From: DASYKT01 sp963718105
GTDB lineage: Bacteria > Acidobacteriota > Blastocatellia > Pyrinomonadales > Pyrinomonadaceae
Assembly (NCBI GenBank): GCA_963718105.1
Contig: OY970352.1
Span: forward strand, 4,154,001-4,218,000
Direction: 5' to 3'
Length of the DNA stretch: 64,000 nt
Shown: piece by piece, positions 1 through 7,799 of the stretch
Position numbering within the stretch: position 1 is the first letter of the stretch
Layout of the letters: every line of letters begins with the position of its first letter
The notes under the pieces: model-generated
Seen by the model: only the letters and a program-made list of their open reading frames with translations
Databases searched by the model: none
What the model was told of the DNA's origin: nothing
Position numbers and translations under genes: made by a program

Positions 1-629
1 GAAAGATTGCTTATTACTGGAAACATTTTGTGCATTGCGACTACTATCGGCTCATGCTTTCCCCGCCTACTGAGACTTGAAAAATGAACCGCAGACTCTT
101 GAGGGTCTAGCGGCATGGCACTAGAGAAAAAAGATGCCTCAAGAGGTTCTGGGGCATTTTTAAACACAACCGTGCCTTCCATGAATATAGGCTCAGCTTT
201 GAAGGTTTTCACGCCTATCTTATATTCAAATTCAATGGGAGGCACGCTTTTTATAGCGGCTTTTCCATGTTTAAAGGAAGCTACTTGCGTGTCAGTGCCT
301 CTACAGGCAATTTTGACGTTACGAGCAACGTCTGATGAGCCTTTAATGTTAATTGTAATTATTTGAGTGCGATCAAAATTAATAAATAAGTCGCGCCAGA
401 CCGCACTTCGGGACTCCGCCATGTCTGTGATTTGAATCGGTGCTGCGATGCCCCGCCAGCCCTTTAGCTTTAAAGTAAGCGCTGGATTGCCGAAGGTAAA
501 ATAAAGCGCCTCTAGCAGCGCAGTCTTTCCACTCGCATTACGCCCAACGATTAAATTGACAGTCTTTAGGTCTGTTAAGTGGATATGCTCAAAGCACCGA
601 AAATTTTTAATTTCAAGGGACTCAATCAT
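1..629 (-). CDS. AAA-family ATPase (OLD/RecF-like), N-terminal part, cut by the window edge
   Basis: An open frame on the minus strand starts at an ATG at 629 and runs off the left edge, so about 209 residues are visible and the C-terminus is missing. The protein begins MIESLEIKNFRCF, the usual first strand of SMC/RecF/OLD-type ATPases, followed by a Walker A motif GRNASGKT near residue 30. Such proteins include the OLD nucleases and ATPases of defence modules, but the Walker B, signature and any TOPRIM domain lie outside the window, so the role cannot be given. A GAGG purine block sits about 8 bases before the start. Codon use is clearly more AT-rich than the genes to the right, which hints at recent acquisition. 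Confidence 0.8.
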   Translation of the reverse strand, partial: MIESLEIKNFRCFEHIHLTDLKTVNLIVGRNASGKTALLEALYFTFGNPALTLKLKGWRGIAAPIQITDMAESRSAVWRDLFINFDRTQIITINIKGSSDVARNVKIACRGTDTQVASFKHGKAAIKSVPPIEFEYKIGVKTFKAEPIFMEGTVVFKNAPEPLEASFFSSAMPLDPQESAVHFSSLSRRGKHEPIVVAMHKMFPVISNL

Positions 630-752
630 TTTGTAGCCTCGATGTGGATATGATACAGGTATTGCTGGAGGCGCTATCATAACATACCTCCAATATGCCC
701 ATATGGTACGCTTTGATGATAAGTCCCTGCTTGCGGGTGTGTCAAGTATATT

Positions 753-826
753 ATTGCCGCTAAAGCTAGTGGTTTAGGGTAAACAATAAAAGGCTTTTAG
801 CCCACTAGCTAAAGTTAGTGGCAATT
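753..826. repeat. Imperfect inverted repeat (hairpin)
   Basis: Arms at about 753-772 and 802-825 pair (TTGCCGCTAAAGCTAGTGG against the complement of CCACTAGCTAAAGTTAGTGG), leaving a loop of about 30 bases. It lies in the 519-base gene-free stretch 630-1148, which otherwise holds the upstream region of the ATPase gene, a second hairpin at 922-1038 and nothing else recognisable. Confidence 0.7.
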
Positions 827-921
827 TATAAGATACATTCCGAATGTCAAAGCTCTTCAAAGTTCTGCCGATGTGCTCATAATGACGAAAAGACTTGCCA
901 AAAGTTTTTAAGGACGTGGAT

Positions 922-1038
922 TATGAGGTCAGAACCGGGAACGGTAGTGACCGGGTTCTTTTCCGACCGGCTGGATGCTACAGTTTTTTCGCTGCGCTCA
1001 TTTACCCGGTCGCTACGGCTCCCGGTTCTGACCTCATA
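922..1038. repeat. Long inverted repeat upstream of the histidine kinase gene
   Basis: Two arms of about 35 bases (922-955 and 1004-1038), both containing TATGAGGTCAGAACCGGGA in opposite orientation, enclose about 48 bases. A degraded relative of the right arm (CCCGGTTACGGCTACAG ... CCGGTTCTGACTCC) occurs at about 20235-20275, so this is a dispersed element. Short open frames inside it are not credible genes. Confidence 0.75.
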
Positions 1039-1148
1039 GCAAATCATTCGCATTTCCCCGGAGTGCTACGCGCCCAAATCTTAAAATCCACATTACCATC
1101 ATAAAAAACTAACATCCGTAACTGATTACTGTTATACTGGTTACTCCT

Positions 1149-3401
1149 TTGAACCTGCCTGGAATTTTGCCTAACTGTGTCCATATGCCGGAAGAGGATA
1201 TTCACGTTTCTCATTCAGAAAAAACTGTCACTAATTGGCTGAGCGAATTGACGAGCAACAATGTCGCGTCTAATTGGCTTACCGCAATTATCGAATCGGC
1301 CGACGACGCCATCATCAGCAAGACGCTCGACGGCATCATCACCAGTTGGAACAGCGGCGCGGAACGCATTTTCGGTTACACCGCGGATGAGGCCATCGGC
1401 CGGCATATTTCGATCTTGATACCTGACGATCTGCAGGACGAAGAAACCGTCATTATCGGCCGGATAAAAAACGGCCTGCGCACCGACCATTACGAAACAA
1501 CCCGTAAGACTAAAGATGGCGAGCTGCTGGATATTTCTTTGACCGTGTCTCCGATCAAAGGGCCGGATGGAAACGTGGTCGGCGCGTCAAAGATCGCCCG
1601 CGACGTTACCGAAAGCCGCCGTGCGGCGGCTGCGCTGCAGGAACAAAAAGAGATCATCGAAACTATCCAGGGGCTGGGGCAATTGCTTTCCGCGGAACTG
1701 GATCTGGAAAAGCTCGTCCAGGCGGTGACCGATGCCGCCACGGAATTGACCGGCGCCGGGTTTGGCGCTTTCTTTTACAACGTCCTCAGCGATACAGGCG
1801 GCTCGTACATGCTCTACGGCCTTTCAGGCGTGCCGCGCGAAGCTTTTTCGGATTTTCCCATGCCGCGCGCGACCGAGCTTTTCGGGCCCACTTTCCGCGG
1901 CGAAGGTACTATCCGCATCGACGAAGTAAAAAAAGATCCTCGTTACGGCAAAAGCGCGCCGTATCACGGTATGCCGGCGGGACATCTGCCGGTCAATAGC
2001 TATCTGGCCGTTCCGGTCATTTCGCGTTCGGGCGAAGTACTCGGGGGGCTCTTTTTCGGACACTCGGAAAAAGCCGTTTTCAGCGAGCGCCACGGAAAGA
2101 TCGTCGAAGGAATTGCCGCCCAGGCGGCCATCGCCATGGATAACGCGCGTCTTTTTGAGAGCGCGCAGGCTGCTATCCGCGAGCGGGACGCGCTGCTGAC
2201 GCGGGAGCAGGCAGCCCGCCAGCAGGCGGAATTGGCCAGCCGCACCAAGGACGATTTTCTCGGTTTGCTTTCGCATGAACTGCGCACGCCGCTCAATGCC
2301 ATCCTCGGCTGGACGCGGATGCTGAGCAGCGGCTCGCTGAATGAGGAATTTGTCAGCAGGGCTATAGATACCATTGACCGCAATGCCAAGCTTCAATCGC
2401 GGTTGATCGAAGACATGCTCGATGTTTCGCGCATCATCTCCGGCAAGCTGCGGCTCGATGCGCAGCCCACAGATCTGACGACCGTGATAAATTCCTCGGT
2501 CGATACCCTGCGCCCGGCGGCCGACGCTAAAGACATTCGCGTGTATGTAATACTCGATTTTGGCGCGGGAAGTGTGTTGGGAGATCCGGTCCGCCTGCAG
2601 CAGGTCGCCTGGAATCTGCTCTCGAACGCCATCAAGTTCACGCCGCGCGGCGGCAGCATCCGTGTCTCGCTCGAACGCATAAATTCACACGTCGAACTTA
2701 CGGTGAGCGATAGCGGCAGCGGCATCGCCGAGGATTTTCTGCCGCACGTCTTTGACCGCTTTCGCCAGGAAGACAGTACCAGCAGCAAAAAACACGGCGG
2801 GCTCGGGCTCGGGCTTTCCATCGTCCGCCATCTGGTGGAACTCCACGGCGGCACCGTCGAAGCCGCCAACCGCCAGGAAGAAAGCGGCGCGATCTTTACC
2901 ATCAAACTTCCGGTAATGGCGATGCGCTCGCAAACCAAGCAGACTGCGGATCAGTCCGAACGGGTACACCCGGCGACAAACTGGAGTGTGCCGTTTGATT
3001 GCCCGCCGGAATTAAAGGGTGTGAAAGTGCTCGCGGTCGAAGATGAAAAGGACGCGCGCGATCTGCTGGTTGCCGTGCTGGAACACTGCGGCGCCGAAAT
3101 ACGCACCTGTGAATCTGTCGCGCAGGCGCTGGAAATACTAAAGGAAATGGAGCCGGATGTTTTGGTCTCAGACATCGGCCTGCCGGAAGAAGACGGCTAT
3201 AGCCTCATCCGCAAGGTCCGTGCCCTCGAGGCAGGAACGGGCAAACGGCTGCCCGCCGTGGCGCTCACCGCCTTTGCCCGCGTTGAAGACCGCCTGAAAG
3301 CGCTGACTGAAGGCTACAACATGCACGTCGCCAAACCGGTCGAACCCGCCGAACTGGCCCTCGTCATCGCCAGCCTAACGAACCAGGGAAAGACCAATTA
3401 A
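1149..3401 (+). CDS. Hybrid sensor histidine kinase (PAS-GAF-HisKA-HATPase-REC)
   Basis: A 750-residue soluble kinase with no membrane segment. In order: PAS domain (about 43-160), GAF domain (about 170-335), dimerisation domain with phosphoacceptor His376 in SHELRTPLNA, ATPase domain (about 475-590) with N box NLLSNAIKFTP, G1 DSGSGIA and G2 GGLGLGLS, then a C-terminal receiver (about 624-745) with acidic residues EDE, phosphoacceptor Asp675 (SDIGLP) and Lys729. PAS and GAF usually bind small ligands, haem or flavin; nothing shows which. No separate output regulator is adjacent, so phosphotransfer to a distant protein is likely. The frame opens with TTG at 1149; ATG at 1185 (residue 13) is an equally possible start, and neither has a clear Shine-Dalgarno sequence. 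Confidence 0.93.
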   Translation: MNLPGILPNCVHMPEEDIHVSHSEKTVTNWLSELTSNNVASNWLTAIIESADDAIISKTLDGIITSWNSGAERIFGYTADEAIGRHISILIPDDLQDEETVIIGRIKNGLRTDHYETTRKTKDGELLDISLTVSPIKGPDGNVVGASKIARDVTESRRAAAALQEQKEIIETIQGLGQLLSAELDLEKLVQAVTDAATELTGAGFGAFFYNVLSDTGGSYMLYGLSGVPREAFSDFPMPRATELFGPTFRGEGTIRIDEVKKDPRYGKSAPYHGMPAGHLPVNSYLAVPVISRSGEVLGGLFFGHSEKAVFSERHGKIVEGIAAQAAIAMDNARLFESAQAAIRERDALLTREQAARQQAELASRTKDDFLGLLSHELRTPLNAILGWTRMLSSGSLNEEFVSRAIDTIDRNAKLQSRLIEDMLDVSRIISGKLRLDAQPTDLTTVINSSVDTLRPAADAKDIRVYVILDFGAGSVLGDPVRLQQVAWNLLSNAIKFTPRGGSIRVSLERINSHVELTVSDSGSGIAEDFLPHVFDRFRQEDSTSSKKHGGLGLGLSIVRHLVELHGGTVEAANRQEESGAIFTIKLPVMAMRSQTKQTADQSERVHPATNWSVPFDCPPELKGVKVLAVEDEKDARDLLVAVLEHCGAEIRTCESVAQALEILKEMEPDVLVSDIGLPEEDGYSLIRKVRALEAGTGKRLPAVALTAFARVEDRLKALTEGYNMHVAKPVEPAELALVIASLTNQGKTN

Positions 3402-3494
3402 ACTCCCCCTCACGAAGAGAGGGTGCTGCTTTGCAGCAGGTGGTTCGTTCTTTAATCCCGTTATATTTATAGCTGCAATGAGGATGAAGAGTAG

Positions 3495-3556
3495 AAAGTC
3501 AGCGAAGCTGACGACAGAGTATAAACTACAGGTGGAACGCAGCGGAACCTGTAGTA
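3495..3556. repeat. Dispersed double-hairpin repeat (family with 15973-16113)
   Basis: The unit has a first hairpin GTCAGCGAAGCTGAC and a second hairpin ACTACAGGTGGAACGCAGCG...CCTGTAGT. The same unit occurs twice near 16 kb, once truncated. Just before it, 3403-3445 holds a diverged copy of another element (two short hairpins ending in GGTGGTTCG), related to copies at 33875-33930 and 34545-34596. Confidence 0.75.
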
Positions 3557-3586
3557 CAGCGAATTAAATGTTTTGCCATTTACCCT

Positions 3587-3892
3587 TTACCCAAACGTCT
3601 TTTTTATCCACCACCTGAGGCCGACAAAGAGGAAGCGTGGATCTTTAAAGAACTCGGGCGGCTTGCCTTCGAAGGCGTGGCCAATAAATTGAAAGACCCA
3701 TCCCAGGACAAATAATAAAACAGGCAGGATCCAAAACCAGGGAACGAAGATCGCCACCAGAAAGAGCGGCAGCGAGACGGCGATCATCGGGATGCCGATC
3801 TTGTGCGTCAAACGGTTCATCGGGTGCTGGTGCCCGTCAGAATATTCCTCGATCCATTCTTCCCAGGGTTTTCCGCCTAGCATACGTTCCAC
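3587..3892 (-). CDS. Mpo1-like (DUF962) small membrane protein
   Basis: A 101-residue protein matching the DUF962/Mpo1 family, whose yeast member is an ER 2-hydroxy fatty acid dioxygenase. Family signatures visible are HPMNRLTHKIGIP near residue 23, two hydrophobic segments (about 34-70), and FIGHAFEGKPPEFF near residues 68-81. The conserved histidines in these motifs are thought to bind iron. The bacterial role is inferred only from the family. It lies downstream of folA on the same strand but 187 bases away with a hairpin repeat between, so it is probably a separate unit. Confidence 0.82.
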   Translation of the reverse strand: MERMLGGKPWEEWIEEYSDGHQHPMNRLTHKIGIPMIAVSLPLFLVAIFVPWFWILPVLLFVLGWVFQFIGHAFEGKPPEFFKDPRFLFVGLRWWIKKTFG

Positions 3893-3961
3893 GCTCCTTT
3901 TCCGGTTTCGGTTATTCTACTGCATAGGTTGTTTGATTAAAAGACATTTATTGGCCGTAAG

Positions 3962-4048
3962 AAGACTGAAACCACGAAAATACACTAAATAACACTAATA
4001 AGAAATGACTTTCGTGTTGTTTCGTGTGTGTTCGTGGTTCCAGTCTTT
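3962..4048. repeat. Inverted repeat, CGTGGTTYCAGTCTT family
   Basis: Arms AGACTGAAACCACGAAAA and GTTCGTGGTTCCAGTCT face each other in the spacer between folA and the Mpo1-like gene. Relatives are found at 10480-10572 (both arms) and 33965-34000 (one arm). It may act as a transcription barrier downstream of folA. Confidence 0.7.
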
Positions 4049-4079
4049 CCGTCCAAAAAAAATGCAGACGCACCAAAGA

Positions 4080-4559
4080 TCAAATGCGGCTGAAAAACTT
4101 AACTTTCAATCCTTCTTCCAGCTCTTTGGTTTCCGTCACTTCAAATCCGTCCAAAAAATTTGCGGGCATAAATGTATCCGCGTCTTCGACCGTGAGCGGA
4201 ACTTCCGTTACGATCCATTTATCCATCACATCGGCAAAGCTTTCAAAAACGCGGGCGCCGCCGATGATATAGACGTCGCGGCCAAAGTCCCGCGCAAATT
4301 CCAGCACCTCTTCTTTGCTGAGCAAATGTTTTAAGACGTGTGGCTGATCGCCGATATCCGTGGTGCGGCTGAGCACGATATTAAGCCGGTTCGGGAGCGG
4401 TTTTCCGATCGATTCCCAGGTGGTGCGGCCCATCACCACGGCGTTGCCGCCGGTTGTTTCCTTAAAGAATTTCAGGTCGGATGAATAGTGCCACGGGAGC
4501 TTTCCGCCCCGCCCGATGGCCAGATTTTTTGCCACTGCTACAATGCCGATCATCGCCAT
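4080..4559 (-). CDS. folA: Dihydrofolate reductase
   Basis: A 159-residue protein of normal DHFR length that reduces dihydrofolate to tetrahydrofolate with NADPH in the cytosol. Typical features are the N-terminal IGIVAVAKNLAIGRGGKLPW segment (substrate pocket), VVMGRTTWESIGKPLPNR (NADPH-binding region), and IIGGARVF near residue 98. It lies 45 bases after the DUF2071 gene and in the same direction as thyA, which regenerates dihydrofolate; the pairing is functionally expected. The start at 4559 is preceded by GAGAAGA; a second in-frame ATG lies two codons in. Confidence 0.96.
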   Translation of the reverse strand: MAMIGIVAVAKNLAIGRGGKLPWHYSSDLKFFKETTGGNAVVMGRTTWESIGKPLPNRLNIVLSRTTDIGDQPHVLKHLLSKEEVLEFARDFGRDVYIIGGARVFESFADVMDKWIVTEVPLTVEDADTFMPANFLDGFEVTETKELEEGLKVKFFSRI

Positions 4560-4604
4560 TATGTTATCTTCTCACACCATCTTCAGGCATCCCTCATGAC
4601 ATCT

Positions 4605-5306
4605 TCACGCCATTCTTTGGCCGCGACAAACGCTTATGTCAGAACCTTTTGCCAGCAGTACGCTGTCCGGCGCGGCATCGCTTAAAAAATCGAACCGGTC
4701 GCCGTACGTCTCACCGAAATCCACATCGATCTCGGCATAATTCACATTGGACAATTCCCACTTCGGATGTTCGACCAGGTACTCGTCCGTGCGGTGTTCG
4801 CCGCGCCTGGTATAGCCCCAGTAATGCTCAATGATAAAAGCTTCGCGCGATTCGTCGGCCGGCACACCCAGGGAATTTTTGTATTCCACCAGAACACTGT
4901 TTTCGCATTCGCCACGCGACCAGAAATAAGTGTGGCCTTTTTCGGTGTCTTCGTGCGCGGTGTTCCAGCGTTCGTAATTTTCGCCGTACATTGAATTTGC
5001 CACCAGGCAGATCGCCGCGCGCGGCACGATCTCTTTTACAAACACGACACCGCGGCGGATCTCATTCGTCAGTTTTCGCTCGACATAAAAACGCAGGTTT
5101 ATCTCTTCAAAATTCGTATGAAAAGGGATCTTCATTCCCATCACGGCGGTATCGATAAATTTAAAAGCCACCAGGCTCAGATAACAATCGCCCTGATAAA
5201 GATCGACCTCCGTGCCGAAAGGGATCAGATCGTCCAGAAGCTTGGGCTCAACTTTGTAATTGGCCATTATCAGGTCCTGCCATTTTGCCGTGAGAAATTT
5301 CCTCAT
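4605..5306 (-). CDS. DUF2071 (YqjF-like) protein
   Basis: About 233 residues from the ATG at 5306; the frame extends to a TTG at 5324 but the family start MRKFLTAKW favours 5306. Family hallmarks are the FLTAKWQDLIMANYKV N-terminus, the LIPFGTEVDLYQGDCYLSLV strand and the FHTNFEEINLRFYV motif. DUF2071 proteins share the acetoacetate decarboxylase-like fold, but no activity is established. The gene sits between thyA and folA on the same strand, separated from thyA by a hairpin terminator, so a dedicated role in nucleotide metabolism is not implied. Confidence 0.8.
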   Translation of the reverse strand: MRKFLTAKWQDLIMANYKVEPKLLDDLIPFGTEVDLYQGDCYLSLVAFKFIDTAVMGMKIPFHTNFEEINLRFYVERKLTNEIRRGVVFVKEIVPRAAICLVANSMYGENYERWNTAHEDTEKGHTYFWSRGECENSVLVEYKNSLGVPADESREAFIIEHYWGYTRRGEHRTDEYLVEHPKWELSNVNYAEIDVDFGETYGDRFDFLSDAAPDSVLLAKGSDISVCRGQRMA

Positions 5307-5364
5307 ATTAATACTTTGCCACAACGGAGCACAGAGTTCACTTAAAAGAAGAGAAAGAAATAAA

Positions 5365-5390
5365 AGGCAGGACTTTCGGGTCCTGTTATT
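5365..5390 (-). terminator. Rho-independent terminator after thyA
   Basis: On the minus strand CAGGACCCGAAAGTCCTG forms a six-pair stem with a short loop and is followed by CCTTTTATTTC. It lies about 40 bases beyond the thyA stop codon and should end the ExbD-like/thyA transcript before the DUF2071 gene. Confidence 0.7.
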
Positions 5391-5426
5391 TTTCCCCGTG
5401 TACCGTGAACTTTGTGGCTGATCTTT

Positions 5427-6272
5427 CTAAACCGCCACGGGCGCGGCGATCTTGGCGTGTGACTGGTAACCAACCAGATTTAGATTCTCGTATTTGAAAT
5501 TGAGCAGGCCTTCTAAACCCTTTAAATTTTCCGCGCCGGTTATTTCCAGCACCGGCAGCGGCATCGGTTCGCGGGCGAGCAATTCTTCGACCTGCTCGAG
5601 ATGATTTAAATAAATATGGCAATCGCCAAAGGTATGGATAAATTCGCCCACCCTGAGGCCGGAAACATGCGCGATCAGATGCGTCAGCAGAGCGTAGCTG
5701 CTGATATTAAAAGGCACGCCCAGAAAAGCATCGGCGCTGCGCTGGTATAGCTGGCAGTGCAGCGTCTCACCGTTATCGACCTTGAATTGAAACAGTGTAT
5801 GGCACGGAGGCAGATCGACTTGCTCCGCCTGCGGCGGGTTCCAGCCGGAAACGATCAGCCGGCGCGAATTGGGATTTTTTTCGATCTCGTTTATCAGCCA
5901 CGCGATCTGGTCAAACCCGTTTTGTTCCGGGTATTTACCGCCAAAGCTGCGCCACAGATAGCCGTACACCGGCCCCAGATCTCCTTCTTCCCGGCCAAAG
6001 CGCGCGGTGTGCTCCGCATCGGCCCATTCCGCCCAGATATCCACGCCTCTTGCGCTCAGATTTTTCTCGCTCGTATCGCCGGAAAGAAACCAGAACAGCT
6101 CTTCCGCCACCCAGCGAAAAGGCACTCGTTTGGTAGTGACGATCGGAAACCCCGCGCGCAGGTCAAAACGCATCTGGTGCCCGAAATGCGAAATGGTTCC
6201 CACGCCGGTGCGGTCTTCATGCCGCGTACCGCGCTCGAGAATGGCCCTTAAAAGTTCTTGATACTGTTTCAT
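5427..6272 (-). CDS. thyA: Thymidylate synthase (ThyA)
   Basis: A 281-residue classical folate-dependent thymidylate synthase, methylating dUMP to dTMP. Arg21 in HEDRTGVGT binds phosphate, the catalytic cysteine is Cys157 in LPPCHTLFQF, and YQRSADAFLGVPFNI is the dUMP and folate pocket. The C-terminus ends APVAV, as in family members. Its ATG overlaps the stop of the upstream ExbD-like gene (TAATG), so the two are probably translated together. folA downstream recycles the dihydrofolate produced. Confidence 0.97.
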   Translation of the reverse strand: MKQYQELLRAILERGTRHEDRTGVGTISHFGHQMRFDLRAGFPIVTTKRVPFRWVAEELFWFLSGDTSEKNLSARGVDIWAEWADAEHTARFGREEGDLGPVYGYLWRSFGGKYPEQNGFDQIAWLINEIEKNPNSRRLIVSGWNPPQAEQVDLPPCHTLFQFKVDNGETLHCQLYQRSADAFLGVPFNISSYALLTHLIAHVSGLRVGEFIHTFGDCHIYLNHLEQVEELLAREPMPLPVLEITGAENLKGLEGLLNFKYENLNLVGYQSHAKIAAPVAV

Positions 6273-7105
6273 TAGTTGATGTCTTCTACCTGCAATACGA
6301 AGTTGATTTCGTCCATCTGCAGTCCGATAGGCGATGCCCCGGCAGCTCTGATAACTTCGATCAATTCGATCACATCTTTAAAATCGACCGACCTGTCGGC
6401 GCTCACAAACACGGTTTTTTCTACTTCGTTCGAGCCTTCCCGGTATACGCCGTTTTCTTCCCGCGCCTTAAATATTTCTATCAAACGATCGGTAACGGCT
6501 TTGGTTTCCTTGAGCGTGCCCAGCGGTTCCATATTCAGTTTAATGTTAAAGCCGCGGTCCAAACTAACCACGAGCGATAAAGGATTCGGCCGCAGTCTTA
6601 AAGGCGTGGTATCGATCGCCTGAACAAGAACATAATAGGACGGGGCCGTTTCGAGTTTTATTCTCAATTTTGAGGAGCTTCTGATCTTATTTATGACATC
6701 GAACAGAACGCCGAAGTTCAGATGCGGCTGCGCCCTGACGATCACTATGGGCACTATGGGTCGAATCGCGGTCTTGGCGGTCTTGGCGGTTTTGCCGCCT
6801 GTGGCCGCCCCGGAAAAAAAATCGCCCAGCGGTTTTATGTCCGCCGTGTTGGTGAGAAATTTTACGTCTTCGGAAGTTTGTATAGTGACGCCGATATTAG
6901 AGTTTTTATCTATTTCAACCACATAGGCAAAATCTTTTAGTTGCGGTACGATTCCGGATTCGTCCTGCTCAAATCCCATCTCCATTATGGAAACAGTATT
7001 GTCACGCTTTGGCTTTGGCTTTGGCTTGATCTTGCTTTTTTGCGCGTATACAAGTGTGCCGCCGAGAAACATTAGCACGATGATCAGCAGAACTTTGGTC
7101 TTCAT
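6272..7105 (-). CDS. Exported protein with ExbD/TolR-like regions
   Basis: The chosen start at 7105 gives a clear signal sequence (MKTKVLLIIVLMFLGG...YAQ); an upstream extension to 7162 lacks one. The mature part begins with a Lys/Pro-rich stretch. The C-terminal 60 residues (VFVSADRSVDFKDVIELIEV...AAGASPIGLQ) look like the periplasmic domain of ExbD/TolR, and a central region (PIVIVRAQPHLNFGVLFDV) resembles a degraded second copy. Classical ExbD has an uncleaved N-terminal anchor with a functional Asp; that is not evident here and no exbB lies nearby, so energy transduction is doubtful. Overlap with thyA is by one base and may be fortuitous. Role unknown. Confidence 0.65.
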   Translation of the reverse strand: MKTKVLLIIVLMFLGGTLVYAQKSKIKPKPKPKRDNTVSIMEMGFEQDESGIVPQLKDFAYVVEIDKNSNIGVTIQTSEDVKFLTNTADIKPLGDFFSGAATGGKTAKTAKTAIRPIVPIVIVRAQPHLNFGVLFDVINKIRSSSKLRIKLETAPSYYVLVQAIDTTPLRLRPNPLSLVVSLDRGFNIKLNMEPLGTLKETKAVTDRLIEIFKAREENGVYREGSNEVEKTVFVSADRSVDFKDVIELIEVIRAAGASPIGLQMDEINFVLQVEDIN

Positions 7106-7239
7106 AAAATTATCCGGAAATTCGTTATCAGTTTTGTACAAATTCAACCTAAAAGTTACCATATCTGTTATCGGGAGACCACAGAGATTGGATAAAATTT
7201 CTTTTGTGTTTTCTGCGCTTTTTTTGCGGCAATAAAATT

Positions 7240-7719
7240 ATGTCCGGTAATTTCGAAGTCAGTTTTAACTCTCCCCAGTGCGGCTGGATGTCGATCGGTT
7301 TTACCGCCGGCGCAAGTGAGTTTCATACGACGACCGCTCACGCGCCGCACGAACGCGCCCTGCCGGAACTCCTTACCGTGCTGGGTGATCTGCTCGATCG
7401 TGACAAGCCGGCCTTTACGCATATTCTGAAATGGAATCGGGACCCGGAAGAATTCGATTTTGTTTTTCATAAGGCGGGACAAAACGCGAAAGTCGAGATC
7501 GTCCAATACCCGACCGACGAACGTAAAGCCGGCGAGGGCGAAACCGTATTTTTTTACGAAGGCGCCGCGGATAAGATAGCCCGCGCCTTTCACGAAACAT
7601 TTACCCAACTCCACGCCGACCGCCACACCGACGAATTTGAATTCAACTGGCGCCAGCCTTTTCCCGAAATCGAGTTCGCAAATTTTGAATCCAAAGTAAA
7701 AGACCTGCGAATTGTTTAA
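7240..7719 (+). CDS. Conserved-looking hypothetical protein, about 159 residues
   Basis: Not recognised. The likely start is the ATG at 7240 (MSGNFEVSF); a longer frame from 7204 adds an implausible leader. The protein is acidic, cytosolic by appearance, with no signal peptide or membrane segment. Alternating hydrophobic and charged residues (FTHILKWNRDPEEFDFVF, KVEIVQYP) suggest a beta-rich fold. It is divergently arranged from the ExbD-like gene with a short AT-rich promoter gap between them, and is followed by a hairpin repeat. Confidence 0.6.
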   Translation: MSGNFEVSFNSPQCGWMSIGFTAGASEFHTTTAHAPHERALPELLTVLGDLLDRDKPAFTHILKWNRDPEEFDFVFHKAGQNAKVEIVQYPTDERKAGEGETVFFYEGAADKIARAFHETFTQLHADRHTDEFEFNWRQPFPEIEFANFESKVKDLRIV

Positions 7720-7721
7720 AC

Positions 7722-7791
7722 GTTTAGAGTTCAAACTTTAGTTTGTTCTTTCGATCCTGGATCAGACAAGCTAAAGCTTGAACTCTAAACT
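7722..7791. repeat. Hairpin repeat, TTTAGAGTTCAAACTT family, copy 1
   Basis: Arms GTTTAGAGTTCAAACTTTAG and CTAAAGCTTGAACTCTAAAC face each other. Further copies lie at 24809-24878 and 34022-34090. It starts just after a stop codon and ends in a T run at 7793-7799, so this copy could also terminate transcription. Confidence 0.8.
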
Positions 7792-7799
7792 GTTTTTTT

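Noticed and set aside
818..1104. Two overlapping open frames upstream of the hybrid kinase
   Set aside because: Both lie within the long inverted repeat 922-1038; codon use and composition follow the repeat, and no ribosome-binding site or motif is present.
1215..2969. Long minus-strand open frames opposite the hybrid kinase
   Set aside because: They are shadows of a GC-rich coding strand; the plus-strand frame carries all the domain motifs.
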